Source: Zerene cesonia (taxonomy: Eukaryota; Arthropoda; Insecta; Lepidoptera; Pieridae). Taken from it: 64,000 nucleotides of DNA. Below, piece by piece: positions 34,601-57,262 of the stretch. Position numbers and translations under genes: made by a program. The stretch spans positions 1,612,001-1,676,000 of the forward strand of contig NC_052111.1 of assembly GCF_012273895.1 (NCBI RefSeq). The letters run 5' to 3'. The notes under the pieces were generated by a model that saw nothing but the letters and a program-made list of their open reading frames with translations, searched no databases and was not told the origin of the DNA. The first letter of the stretch is position 1. The number at the start of each line of letters is the position of its first letter.

Positions 34601-36431
34601 TAAAAGTTATGTTAGTTAAAAAAAATTCTTTGAACCACTAAATCTAGTACTTAACACCTGCGTAAAACGTACCGTTTCCTATGATTTCATATAGCTTACC
34701 CTTTGCACACATTATTAACGTTCTTGAAAATATTCTAAATAGATGGTAGATGCGAACCAAGCATGGAGTGTGGACGAAGCTATCGAGTGGATGAAGAAGT
34801 TAGCTCACCTCAAACCTATGTGGATAGAGGAACCAACATCGCCTGACGACGTTCTTGGACACGCAGCTATTTCGAAAGCATTGAAGTGAGTAAATTTACA
34901 TGAAAATCGGTCAATCGCTAGTCGGGTTCGCGGCACTTAGGGTTTAGTAGTACAAACTGCAAAAAATATTGACCGTGCTGACCATTGCTTAACCCGATTT
35001 TTTGAATTCGTTGTTAGGGGCGAGAGAAATACGTCATCTCTAATAATTTCAACTGTTACAATTCATGAAATGCAGACGGACCGATTCCAATTGTAGTATA
35101 AATAAATAAATATTGTTTTTAGGCCCTACGGTATTGGAGTTGCTACCGGTGAGATGTGCGCTAATCGCGTCATGTTCAAACAGTTTCTGCAAAGTGGCGC
35201 CATGCAGTTCTGTCAGATCGACTCCGCTAGAATCGGAGGCATCAATGAGATCCTATCAGTCTATCTTATGGCAGAGAAATTGGGAGGTATACATCAATAT
35301 TTACAGAATATTGAAAAAGTTACATAACTGATATGTAGAAGGTAAATTAAAGCGGTTATAAAATAAAACTATCCCATGCGTGGTCAAAATATCATGAAGC
35401 CGCTGGAAATGTGCAATAGAAAGTATGAGCAAATTTTTCTACAGAAGAAGAAACCTTTAAGCCACTGTAAATAAGTAAGTTTACTTATTTACAGTGGCTT
35501 AACCTTTTACTAACGCTTAAAGGCTTATGAAACGCTTATGAACGTGCTCTCGATTCATTAAAAATATATTCATCCGATGTTTAAATTGAACTAATTTAGG
35601 AAAAACGTTATTTCAATAAAATAACCAAGAATTTCATTAAAAAAATCTCATTGACTTCTGCAGTAAAGGTGTGTCCACACGCGGGTGGCGTGGGATTGTG
35701 CGAAATGGTACAGCATCTACAGTTTTGGGACTACGCAAGCCTGTCGGGAACTATGGACGGTCGCCTCATAGAGTACGTCGACCAACAACATGAGCACTTT
35801 GTTGATCCTTGTGTGGTGGTTAATGCGAGATACATGGCGCCTAAGGTACGTTCCTTATTTGGAAACTATGTATACCTTATAAGAATATAGTCCTTATATT
35901 TAATAATTTTTTTTTTCGTTAAACAAACGTAATGGTTTGACACGTCTGTAATATGCTCTAGAGTCTAGAGGAACGTCTACTCTTAGAAATTAAAAACTTT
36001 TCAACGGATTTTAAACGCGATTTATTCATTATATTATTAACCCGACGTTTCGAACACTTTACAGCGAGCGTGGTCACGGGGAGACTCCCCGTTTTTAATT
36101 TCTAAATGTATAATACTCGCGTGAAACCAAACACAAGAAAATACAACGTCTACTCTATTTTCGCCAGAATTTTACTTAAGTTGTATAGAATTTGAATAGC
36201 TACTTGTACTATAAACTATGCATACTTCATTTTATGAAAAAAGCATCTTACTTTGCATTAAAAATTACATAATGTAGAAAAAAATAATCATTTCAGCTGC
36301 CCGGTTATAGCACACAATTTTTACCAGGGACATTGGAGAAATTCTCTTATCCCCACGGCAGTGAATGGAAGAAGATGATCAAAGAGGGAATATTCCCTGC
36401 TCCTGACGAAGCAGAATTAGTGAACCCATAA
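31652..36431 (+). CDS. ENOSF1: ENOSF1 / L-fuconate dehydratase, enolase superfamily, 9 exons, complete
   Basis: Exons are 31652-31750, 32350-32568, 32985-33107, 33735-33885, 34166-34323, 34743-34885, 35123-35286, 35664-35845 and 36297-36431; all phases agree, giving 457 residues (human about 443). It is collinear with human ENOSF1 from [15 protein letters not shown] to the end. Presumed active-site residues are present: FKVKVG (Lys223, Lys225), MVDANQ (Asp253), WIEEPTSP (Glu279), GVATGE (Glu308), QIDSARIGG (Asp331) and CPHAGG (His358). Family reaction: Mg-dependent dehydration of L-fuconate to 2-keto-3-deoxy-L-fuconate in sugar-acid catabolism; the human protein is mitochondrial. No clear transit peptide is visible at this start. 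Introns carry a Lep1-like Helitron (33135-33316) and a small inverted-repeat element. Confidence 0.93.
33135..33316 (-). mobile_element. Lep1-like non-autonomous Helitron, ENOSF1 intron 3
   Basis: In minus orientation it ends in the CTAG tail with the GC-rich segment (CTAGCTGCGCCCGCGGTTTC on the plus strand). It contains CGTATCCCGTAAGAATATCG, shared with 46405-46614 and 63603-63705, and closes with TTATAATATTAGTAGGA. Confidence 0.7.
35457..35502. repeat. Perfect 22-bp inverted repeat, 2-nt loop
   Basis: Arms 35457-35478 and 35481-35502 are exact reverse complements around GT. In ENOSF1 intron 7. Confidence 0.9.
35983..36105. mobile_element. Small MITE-like element with 15-bp terminal inverted repeats
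   Basis: TTAGAAATTAAAAAC at 35983-35997 is exactly complementary to 36091-36105. The 123-bp element holds CCCGACGTTTCGAACACTTT and GCGTGGTCACGGGGAGAC, motifs I associate with common lepidopteran repeats. In ENOSF1 intron 8. Confidence 0.55.
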
Positions 36432-36774
36432 AGTTTTATTATTTATTGGTTACGACTTACTGCTATGTACATAATATGTGTATAAATAAATTAAACAGTC
36501 ATATCTATAAAAACTTTCATTTCCATTATCAGTGTCTAAAACAAACGACTATTACACATGATAACACTTCAGTTTATGTCACATCACAAAACATTGCGTA
36601 CCTATAAAAAAACGTTCGCACAACGGAGTTAACTGTTATGTCGTTCAATATCCTTAAAATGACCTCCAAAATACTATAAAATAAAAACAATCCTTCATTT
36701 GTATACTGTAAACATTTTAGGATGTTATTGAGGACGACTTAAATTTAATTATCACTGAAATTTATAAATAACAC
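36432..36774. other. Convergent 3' region between ENOSF1 and WDHD1
   Basis: About 340 bp between the two stop codons. A plus-strand AATAAA lies at 36485-36490, 54 bases after the ENOSF1 stop. The 3' UTRs may overlap, since minus-strand signals (TTTATT on the plus strand) occur near 36434 and 36442. Confidence 0.5.
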
Positions 36775-39700
36775 TTAATTTTTCTTCTGAAAAGCAAAGG
36801 CACTAAGTTTGGATTGTTTTGGCGCGTTCGCAACTGGCGTGTCTTCCATACTTTCATCGAGTTTACGCTTCTGACTACTTTCCGTGGGTTTACTCTGCGA
36901 ACTCTTAAAGGTCCTTATACATTGTCGAGTTAGTTCAGACGGTGTTAACTCAGGATTTTGTTGTTCTAGAGACGCTTTGTTTCGCGAAAACCAATCTACG
37001 AATGTTTCCCCTTCTAAAGGTTTCAGTGGCTATAAGAAAACAGAATATGAGTTAAAATCAGTAATTGAATAAGGAATATTTCTCAAAGCAAGCATATTGC
37101 TCCCAATTAGCAATTAATCTATGTACTTATGAACTTACATCGTCATTTTCAGTTTGCTCAGCTGTAGAGTGAACTTCCACTAAAGTGCGTTCGGTTAAAG
37201 CTAGAGGACTTTGCGTACTTTTGGCGGAATCTTGTTGCTTTTTGAACGGGTTCCGAGCTCCACCCGGTGATGATTTTATTGGCTGTGTGAAAAAAAAATT
37301 GACTAAAGAACCTAATTATAGCTGTTTCTCTCTTTTCAATAACAAAGTAAAGAAACTGTTATTATAAACCAATTGCCACATCTTCACATCATCGATTATT
37401 TTTTATTCAAAGCCCTTATGAGCTTGTTAAGCATATTATTTGAGAACAAACCTTTATAGGTTTTCTCTCAGTCTAGGAGCTTTGAGTTATATTTCTATTT
37501 AATTATTATAAAAAAATGCAAGGATATTCTGCAGTAACATACAATCAATTATGATTTTAATCGAATAAACTGCAAAATTTTGAATAAAGCCCATATATGC
37601 TAAGAAAATTGTAAGTTATCGATGTAACCAGATCCGTTAGAAATTTAGAATTCTATAAAATATAAAGTAGAGTTCACAGTTTACCAAAAAAAACAAACTT
37701 CGAAATACTTACAACTGGTTTTATAGGTGTGACAGTTTCGACTTTCTTCTTAACGGTCTTTTGCGGCAAAATAAGGCTTGCGTTCAAATCTTGTTCCGTG
37801 CTCGTGACGTCATACGTTTCTTGTGTGTCTAATTCTTGGAAATGTGAATTTTGAGCGACATTCATCCTGTCGGCATCTCGCTCCCACGTTTCGGCCAGAT
37901 TGGACAATTTGTCGGCCAAATGCATTCGGCCAAGACGTGATGCGTATTTGGCGGCTAACGGAAGGAGGCGGTCGTCTTTAAGTAACTCCATAAGTTCCAA
38001 GGCCCTTTGTTCTATTTCACTGCGACATGCAAGCTGGATAAAAAATAACATTAAATATCACATCCTTTCTATAAATTTTGAATATGTATTAAATACGAAT
38101 TATTACGCGAGCGTCTATATTTTCTTTTATTGATATTTTAACGGACGCGATGACGAAAAATATAATATAAATTTGCTTATTTTTAATTAAATAAATTAAA
38201 AAAAAAACATTTTAATTTTATACAGAACATAAAGCATTTACGTAATAACAATTACCTACAGCGGATAGCCGCGAGTTCGTTGTCCTATTTCAATTTTAGG
38301 CCCCAATATAATAAAATCAATAGAAATACAACTTACAGCAAACAATTTGAGCGCAGTTTCTCTAGCGACCTTAACATCCACTTCGGAAGCAGTGTGCGCC
38401 CAACGAACCAATTGTTCTTCATACTGACTTTTCTCTGTCTCCAACTCACACAGTGGGATCTGAAATATATTTTTTTTAATATATATTTTTCTTTGTATTG
38501 TAATTTTAACGACAAAAAATATGTTGATAACAAAACACAATAAGCATGTTCATTAAGTACTCTATAATCACCTGAATCGGCAGTTCAACAACAATTGGTT
38601 TCGGCGCCGTGAGCGGGAACGACGCACCTCTGCACAATATGGCGCACACTTTTTGCGTTTGCTCATTTACCTAAAAATATATGTAAATAATACACAATTA
38701 TTTTTAACAGAAATCAAGAAAGTCGCTTTATTAAAAATATTTTACTAAAATTGATAATATATGAGATAATTGAGAGTGTTTTTTATTAGAAACCTATTCA
38801 TTTAACTTCCAAAATATTATTAAACTGTACCAACACGCACCGAAACAATAAACCACGAGTCAGACGATCCTTTAGCATGGTTACTAGTATCACATATCGG
38901 CATCCATACTCCGCTCGTGACGTCATACAATCTGACCAAGCCCGTAGTATCACAAGTGCAGGGTGAGCCTACATCCGACGTTCCGAGCCAAGCCAATTTA
39001 GACCCAGGTGTGAGCGGCATAAGGACTGTTTTGCTGCGTACTTGCCGACCTGGAAGTTACCAAATTTAATAGGAACAAAATGATTAAACTTAAGTATCAT
39101 ATTAATAAAATTTTCGATACACAACTAATATGTGCGTATGTGTGGGTATGTATTCACATATAGTTAATATGACATACAATTATCATTGTGTTGTTATTTC
39201 TTCCAGTATTTTAAGTAACATGCCTACTTAGTATATTTAAAATATCTATATAAGTATTGACAGAGTGATAAAAATATCTTACCATTAAACGCAATAATGT
39301 CCATAGCTAGATGCTGATCAGACTGCCCAGGGTCAGTATGATGATAGACCACAAATACTGTCGTATTAAATCCTGCTAGAGCTACCACGGGGCCTGATAA
39401 TGATAGCACCTAAAATTGAAATAGATATAATATGTACGAATGAAGTACCCACATACTTCACAAATCGAAAATATTTCACACTGCTTCATTGAAAAAACAA
39501 TTAAAATAATATATTTCTTATATCAAAGCAAGCTGTCGCCCGCCCTGCACTCGCATCCAAATATTATAATCTAAAATTCTAAACCATTCTCTAATCCACC
39601 TGGACACAAAAAAAAATCACTTGAATTGGTTCAGTCGTTTAGGGGACGATCAGTGACAAACACACACAAGAAATTTATATACCGACATTACAGCAATGAG

Positions 39701-42700
39701 ATACTTCGGTAAAAATTAGCAATAAATAATCATAATCCACTAATCAAATCGCTTTACAAACAATATACAGAATTTATTATGAATATAAATGAAATATCAC
39801 CTGTCTCTGAGTTCCCAAAGGGGTAAAGATTCTCAATAACCTTGCATTAGTAGCACAAGCAACAAGGCCGGCTGCAGACACACAGAGTATTTCCTCTGTA
39901 TCTGGTAAGGACACACTCCACTCCTTACTGCTACCTATTAGCGATATGCACACTAGTTTGCTAAAAAAATATTACCTTAAATCAGACAGGTAGAGGCTAC
40001 CTAACATAATGATAAAAAAATATTATATACATATATTTAAAAATAATTATTAGCTAAAATAAAAAATAAAAAAATATATAACAGAAATGGGAGACAGGCA
40101 ATGTTGTTTGAAAAGTATTCATAATTTTTTTTTTATATTTGACAATGTGAATTAAGAGCACACACATAATATAAGTTAACAGAAGCAATATTTATACTAT
40201 AAACTTACAAAAAAGCAAAAGAGCAAATAGACAGCATTTTATATAATATTTAACATTTATATGGCACATACATTTTTTTTTAATAAAGTCCCTAAAAATA
40301 GTTAAAATTTATCACTTACCTAGGCGTTTCACAAGCTAGAGCCAGTACATTACTAGATAGGCTGGCCATAGTATGATTTAAATAATTATTCAAATGAATT
40401 CCATGATGCAGGTTGGAATCGTGGAATTCCACATCAATTGTGGATTCTCCATTTTCACCAGAATGACAGCGCACAATTCCAACATCATTCCAGCACATAT
40501 ACCTGAAATATTTAGAATATAGGTTTCTCTGAAAACAATGCTCCTCATTTTTATGATTGATGACATAACAAAGGATTTAATTTTTAGTTTTATAGCATTG
40601 AAAATGCTTTATAAATGAGAAATTTTGAAAGAATAGAAAAAATTTGATCACGAGGCGGGATTCGAACCCGCGTTTTTTGCCATTTAGCAACGGTTCTCAT
40701 AACAAAGGAGTCAAACATACTCATTTTTCTTTTTCAGGTTTACTTTTCAACATTTGATAAACATAATGAACTAAAAGTATGAAAATTATTTAAACATTGT
40801 CAAAATTTTAAGCAGTCAGTTAAAATAAAAAAGTCGAATTGAAACATACTATTAAATTGGGATTGGGATTCTACTTTGAAGGATTCTTTATCTTAAATGA
40901 ATGAAAATTCTTAATTGGAGTAACATAAATACAAAATAAAGCATATAAAGAAAAAAAAAAATAATAAGTGGCGTTTACCTATGTTCAAGGTGTACAGGTG
41001 TAGAGGATGGTTGGAACGGAGGTTGAGGAGGCACAGAGGAAGCCGGAGCTGCCACCGTCACACGAGACTCTGGACGAGAATCCTCAACTAAACCAAGTGT
41101 TTCATTCTTTATCTTTTCCAGGGATATTGCATTGTCATCATCACTCTCATAGTTTTGGATTAGATCATCGACAATTTCGTCATTATCTGTAAATTATTGT
41201 ATTGAATTTAACAATGCATGGAATGTGATGAATATGAATCTTTATCATTTATTAGTAGCACTGATGCACACTGTGGCCATTAATATAACTTTATGAACCA
41301 GGCATTTTATACACTATGCGCCTGGCCCGGCAACGGGCAGCCGCCGAAGGGGTCGCGGACGTATTTTAACCAGCTCCCGTGGCCCCTTCACTCAAGTGGC
41401 TAGACGGAACACAGTGGGGTTTTGGTTGGTAAGAATCCGACATAACCCACGGCTCCATCACCGGGGGCCGTAGGTATCTATGCAAGATTTCCCCACTATA
41501 AAAAAAAAATGGGGCATCTTATACACTTGCTTATGTTATCATTTTACTAGCATTCGGGCCGTAACATCATCCATGTATTTTAAAATAATTCCTGTGCCAA
41601 TATACATATTTTAAGTGTATAAATTAAAACTCTGATTCATATACTTCCTATTTAATTATAATGAATACATAATTTATCTTACCATCATATAGAAAATATC
41701 ATCACATAGAAAATATATTACCATCCATTCTTTCAACTGTCTCGATATCCTCAGATTCTCCTTCACCCATTTTAGAGCTATCTTTTCCATAACAATTAAC
41801 TAACATTCCCAGTTGACCAGCAACATCACAGTATACTAATACTCCATTACCTTGATGTAAAAAATAATCAATAATAAAATATGGTACAATTCTAAAAAAA
41901 TGGCTTTATTATTTAATGCTACAAATTACAAGCCATCTCAGAGGGAATTAAGACAATTGATGAATGTTATCCCCATGTCCTCAATATGTGAATAAAATAT
42001 TGTAAGGATATATGACTGTACATACATATATTCTATAAGTATCCTATTGTAAGGATACTAATAGATAAGATAAATAATGGAAAACTTTTAATCTTGATTT
42101 TAAATAACGGTGACAAAGATTGAGTGCTATATATTTTGAAGGTTTACCTTTAGGGCTCCAGGCCATTGATGAAACATTATGTGAAGTGGGATGTTCAATG
42201 ATTCCCATACATGTTCCTGATTCCACTTCCCACACGGCAATCTGACCAGCCACTGTGCTACCAGCTAAATATTGCCCACATGGTGAGAATAGACATTGAG
42301 ATATTGCACATTTTATCTGCAAAAGAGAAGTGAATCATGAATTAAGATTTTTCTTATTAGGGTACATTTGTAAGTATATGGTATCATACATATTGCTTGT
42401 GTTATTTCTAACTATTTAAGGAATCTAAAAAAAAACAAGTGATAACAAAACATTGCTATAAGCAGAACCTCAAATATAATATTTTAATATTGGATGTAAC
42501 ATTACAACAAAAACTTACTAAATTATGATTAAATGTCATCCTTTGACTCCAAGTATCACAATCTAATAAAATTATTTCTTTATTATTAGGATATGCCAGA
42601 TGTTTTCCCTCAGTGGGCTCAAAATCCATTCGACCTATAAATACAAAAACAATATACATAAATAAGCCATTTGGCCTCAAGCTTGTACATTTAATGTTGT

Positions 42701-44095
42701 TATTTAATTAAAACAAGATATCAGCTGCTACATGATATAAAACAAAGATGACATATTATTCCCGATTATATGCTAGTACAATGTATAAGCCAAGTGTAAA
42801 GGCCATAGTCCATAGACAAAAATCCACTTCAATTGTATACAATGTATTGAATTTATGTTTGTTGGTAACATTATCCTCAATAATAACAATTCTAAAGGCT
42901 TTTCATGTACCATACGGTACTTATTAGAAAAAAAATTCTTGAATTATTTATTTGTTACCATCCAGATACCTAATACCTCTAATCTCTTGGAGCAAAGAGC
43001 AAAAGCCAATATATATTAATAATATTTTACTTACACAATACTTTGGCTGCATAAAAAGTATTAATTTTAGGCACACATAAAACTTCCTTGATCATTTTCT
43101 GAGTGTCTATGTCCCAAACTCTCATAGCACCATCCCCACTAGCAGTGACTGCATATTTCATATGTGGACATATTGCTATACTCAGGACTGGGCCTTTATG
43201 ATCTGACATAACAAATAATGGTGCGCCACCCTCCAAACTACAAATTTTGGCTTCCATGTTTTCTGAAGTGCAGCCAAGAGCCTGAAGTAAGATTTAAAAA
43301 AATTCTATCTAGCTTTCACATGTATAACTAACATTTTTTTATTTCTTTGCATTAAAAAAAATTAAGAATGATGTAGCTTTAGCTTACCTCAATCTTAGGT
43401 GAAGACATGATTTGTGTAACGGGTGCAGTAAACCTTGTAATAATACCATCTTTATCAAAAGCAGGAAATGTGTATGCCTGCACAGCATGATTATCTGTCG
43501 CTACATATAGTCTCTTGTCTTTGAAACACACTGCTAAAGCACTTTCTCCCACACAATGTGATGTGGGGTCATCATCTTCAATGTCTACCCATACTCTTAC
43601 ATCTCCATCATGACCACAAGTTACTATGTGCCTAAAATTATAGATGAATATTTTTGACTAAACATAAAAAAACAAAAATTTTTTGCTTATAGCATAACAC
43701 AAAATATACTTCAAAATATGCAAAAAAATTAATTACTCTGCTAAAATCAAGATTCTCTTTTTTATACTATTATAATAAAACTGCAGAGTTTGTTTGTTTG
43801 AACACTTGATTTGAAAAATTATTTCAGTGTTAAATAGCCCATTTATTGAGGAAGGCTATAGGCTATATATGTACCACGGGCGAAGCCGGGGCGGACGGAT
43901 AAATGACTAGCGCAGAATATATGAATTCTATTGTTAATTATTTTTAAGTATTTAACACCTACAACGGTATAATTCTAATAATAATTTATTTGCAAATATT
44001 GCAATGATAATATTATACCTGCCATCTTCACTATAACAAACAACAGTATGCCCCTCAGCATGTGCATAACGAAGAGGTTTGCTCTCCACTTTCAT
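36775..44095 (-). CDS. WDHD1: WDHD1 / And-1 / Ctf4 replisome protein, 16 exons, complete
   Basis: Exons are 44019-44095, 43388-43631, 43035-43281, 42519-42634, 42148-42316, 41722-41850, 40979-41186, 40320-40502, 39801-39960, 39283-39409, 38841-39049, 38572-38670, 38337-38459, 37713-38033, 37139-37282 and 36775-37029. All phases join to 936 residues. The N-terminus is a WD40 propeller (HIVTCGHDGDVRVWV, YAVTASGDGAMRVWD, YLAGSTVAGQIAVWE). An acidic linker (NYESDDDNA) follows, then a SepB-type second propeller (YMCWNDVGIVRC to SWFIVS) and a helical part (LACRSEIEQRALELMELLKD). Known role: trimeric hub joining CMG helicase and DNA polymerase alpha and supporting sister-chromatid cohesion. The C-terminus FVDWFSRNKASLEQQNPELT resembles only the first helices of the HMG box of vertebrate WDHD1; the rest of the box is missing. 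It ends with a Lys-rich SKLSAFAFQKKN. Confidence 0.93.
39530..39705 (-). mobile_element. Degraded Lep1-like Helitron remnant, WDHD1 intron 9
   Basis: Shows weak versions of the family blocks: GTCGCCCGCCCTGCACTCGC, AATTGGTTCAGTCGTTTAGG and CAGTGACAAACACACACAAG. Both ends are unclear. Confidence 0.4.
40580..40705 (-). repeat. tRNA-like fold-back family, copy 2 (half)
   Basis: In minus orientation it has the B box (GGATTCGAACC on the plus strand, 40658-40668), the arm GAGAAATTTTGAAAGAATAG and the flank AGCATTGAAAATGCTTTATA. It lacks the A-box half and the left arm of the copy at 30148. In WDHD1 intron 7. Confidence 0.65.
41313..41505. repeat. GC-rich retroelement-like fragment, WDHD1 intron 6
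   Basis: A GC-rich block with sharp edges inside an AT-rich intron (GCCCGGCAACGGGCAGCCGC, GGGGTTTTGGTTGGTAAGAA, CACCGGGGGCCGTAGGTATC), followed by a run of A. No open frame. It resembles a non-LTR 3' end, but the family is not identified. Confidence 0.4.
43765..43915 (+). mobile_element. Lep1-like Helitron remnant, WDHD1 intron 1
   Basis: Contains AGAGTTTGTTTGTTTGAACA and ends with TACCACGGGCGAAGCCGGGG, the usual 3' GC-rich tail. The same body is in reverse at 46173-46340. Confidence 0.6.
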
Positions 44096-45556
44096 TTTAA
44101 GAACATGTGTTTACAGTATGTTATATTGAAAGCACTTTATTTAAGGTATTTATCGCAGCAATGATACAATATTTTCCTTAAATATTCGTAACACAATTGT
44201 AACTTGAAAATGTATAAATGCTTTACAATTATTTAATTGAAATAGTCTAATATTTTAATGTCTATTTTAAATTTACTTTTACTTGTTGTTAAAGAGAACA
44301 ACAATTATAACAAGTTCACTTTAATAACTAATAGAGTTTATTAATGCCCAGAAGATTTTCGCGGGAAAAATCATTTTGTTACTGTCAAAAGTCAACAGTC
44401 AATGTCAAACGAACTACATGGTAGGAGTGGGCCGCAGAGTATGTAATATAGTGGGCAATTCAAATTGTTTATAGAGAACATGGAGTACACCGAGGAATGT
44501 AAAAATTTATATTCCGCGGCGTAAGCAGAGTAACTCTGTAGTACTAATTAGAGTAACTAAGTAATCTGCATTGATGTAATATACAAATACAACCGAGCAC
44601 TCTCGACTGAAAAAAGAGCCTAGCGTGGAAGAGATGCGTCCCAATCTATTAGGGTGAGGGTGATACATTTTTCCTTCTATTTTATTCATCTAACTAGATA
44701 ATCTTCAGAAGCGTTTTCTGAGGGATAAAACGTGAGTTATGGAATAAACTTACTTAAGGATTTAATATCAGTTACTTTGAAATACTATATTTGAGGGTTT
44801 GGGAATTTCAAACAATACCAAAGTCGCTGACAAGAGACAGCCTACTGTTAAAGTGTCGGGAATTTCAGTGAATTCAAGACTACAAAGTATATTTTTAAGA
44901 ATAAGCTTAATAAATAAACTGTTAAGAAATGTATATGTTACTTAAATGATACGTATAATTTACACAACACTGTGCGTTGGTAGATTACCCATTGTGCACA
45001 TACAGGTGTACATGGTCACTACTTACTAACTGACACAGACTATGTAATACTAATATCCTATCCTATAGTATCATTAATATACCTAAAGATTTCTCAAGAC
45101 GATTCATATTAGGTATTTTATTTAATATAGACGTGCTGTTTATTACAACAAATATATTGATAGGTAAAAAAATCCAAATCTATTTTTATGAATATTAATT
45201 AAGACAGTATTTCAATGGAAAAATAAAAGTTTCATTTTAATTATAAATAATTTCATAAAAAGGTACGTAAACTTAAACGAATTAAATATAATTATTAATT
45301 ATTATAATTACCATCGTCTCGTATTCATGATCATATTTGCGTTTCTGAGATATTACTTTCAAGCCTTTTTTATTTCCTATCACGATGACAAAGCTTAGTG
45401 TTTAAAGTATTATCTCAAAATTAGATCATGAATCATTAGTAATGATAGGGTTATTTCACACTTAATATAGCTTCCGTTGCTTCCTTTCCATTATCTGTTA
45501 TTTGAATATAAAACGCTTGTCAGTTACTTAGTTGTCACCATAGGTTGTCACTTTTC
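44096..45556. other. Divergent intergenic region, WDHD1 to CTH
   Basis: Holds the WDHD1 5' flank (right of 44095) and the CTH upstream region. AT-rich; no supported ORF and no clear repeat. Confidence 0.4.
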
Positions 45557-45675
45557 AGTTTACTCAGGTTTAGTCGAGGAGTGTGGTGCTTATTTGTGAA
45601 TTCGTGCTTGTGTTAAATTTCGTATTTGAGGTTAAATTACCGGTGCATCTTTCATAAATTATATATACTATTGAG
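45557..45675 (+). promoter_or_regulatory. Candidate non-coding first exon of CTH
   Basis: The CTH start codon at 46642 directly follows an acceptor-like CTGTAG, which implies an upstream leader exon. An arthropod initiator TCAGT lies at 45555-45559 and a consensus donor (TTGAG then GTAACA) closes at 45675. Endpoints are inferred, not proven. Confidence 0.35.
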
Positions 45676-46172
45676 GTAACATTCTAAATAACAACATAAT
45701 GGTTATTTATCTTATTTATACATTTTTCGTTTATCTTTCTCTCTATTAATAAATTAAAAATTCGCATTTATAATACATAATAATTCGATAACTCAATTGC
45801 TAATAAAACAACCACGTCACGAGCTTTTTTATAACTTAAATTATAAGCGTTACTTAACAATACCTACTAGAAATGAATGTCGCACAGAAATATTCATATT
45901 AATTATTATTTATTTATTAAATTAAAATTTGATGTCATAGACCGTTCTTTTAAATGTTGAGAAAATTTATATTTCAAATTTATATTTAGTATTATTCTTT
46001 ACCTACTACTACTTACTTTAGAGCCTGTTTTAAAATTGTTTATAATCAAATTCAGACTGCATAGACCAAATTTTGAACTTAAAATTAACATTATAATATG
46101 ACCGTTGAATAAAGTTCAGATTTGTGGATGGCAATGTTCTAGTAGGTAGGTAGGTACAAACGTATAACAAAC

Positions 46173-46340
46173 TAGCGGTCCACCCCGGCTTCGCCCGCTG
46201 CACATTAATAGCCTAAAGCCTTCCTCAATAAATGGGCTATCTAAAGCAGAAATAATTTTTCAAAACGGACCAGTAGTTCCTGAGATTATTGAGTTCAAAC
46301 AAACAAACAAACTCTTCAGCTTTATAATATTAGCACATAT
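46173..46340 (-). mobile_element. Lep1-like Helitron, CTH leader intron, copy a
   Basis: Starts on the plus strand with ACTAGCGGTCCACCCCGGCT, the reversed 3' tail, and ends with CTTTATAATATTAGCAC. Same body as 43765-43915. Confidence 0.65.
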
Positions 46341-46404
46341 AATATTACTTTTATCTTTACTCGATGACTTTTGTACACGAAAAATAAATAAGCAAAAAAT
46401 TCAT

Positions 46405-46614
46405 GAAATCCTATTAATATTATAAATGCGAAAGTTTGTTAGTATGGATGTATGGATGTTTGTTACTCTTTCACGTAAAAACTACTGAACCAATTGCAAT
46501 GAAATTTGGTACGTAGACAGCTGGATAACTGGAATAACTTATAGGCAACTTTTTATTCCGATATTCCTACGGGATACGGACTCACGCGGGTGAAACCGCG
46601 GGGCACAGCTAGTA
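46405..46614 (+). mobile_element. Lep1-like Helitron, CTH leader intron, copy b
   Basis: Begins TCCTATTAATATTATAAATG and ends CGCGGGTGAAACCGCGGGGC followed by ACAGCTAG. Typical 5' TC and 3' CTAG termini with a GC-rich 3' hairpin. It stops just 27 bases before the CTH start codon, so it sits almost against the splice acceptor. Confidence 0.75.
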
Positions 46615-46641
46615 TACAATAATGCAATAAATATTCTGTAG

Positions 46642-57262
<10,621 letters not shown>

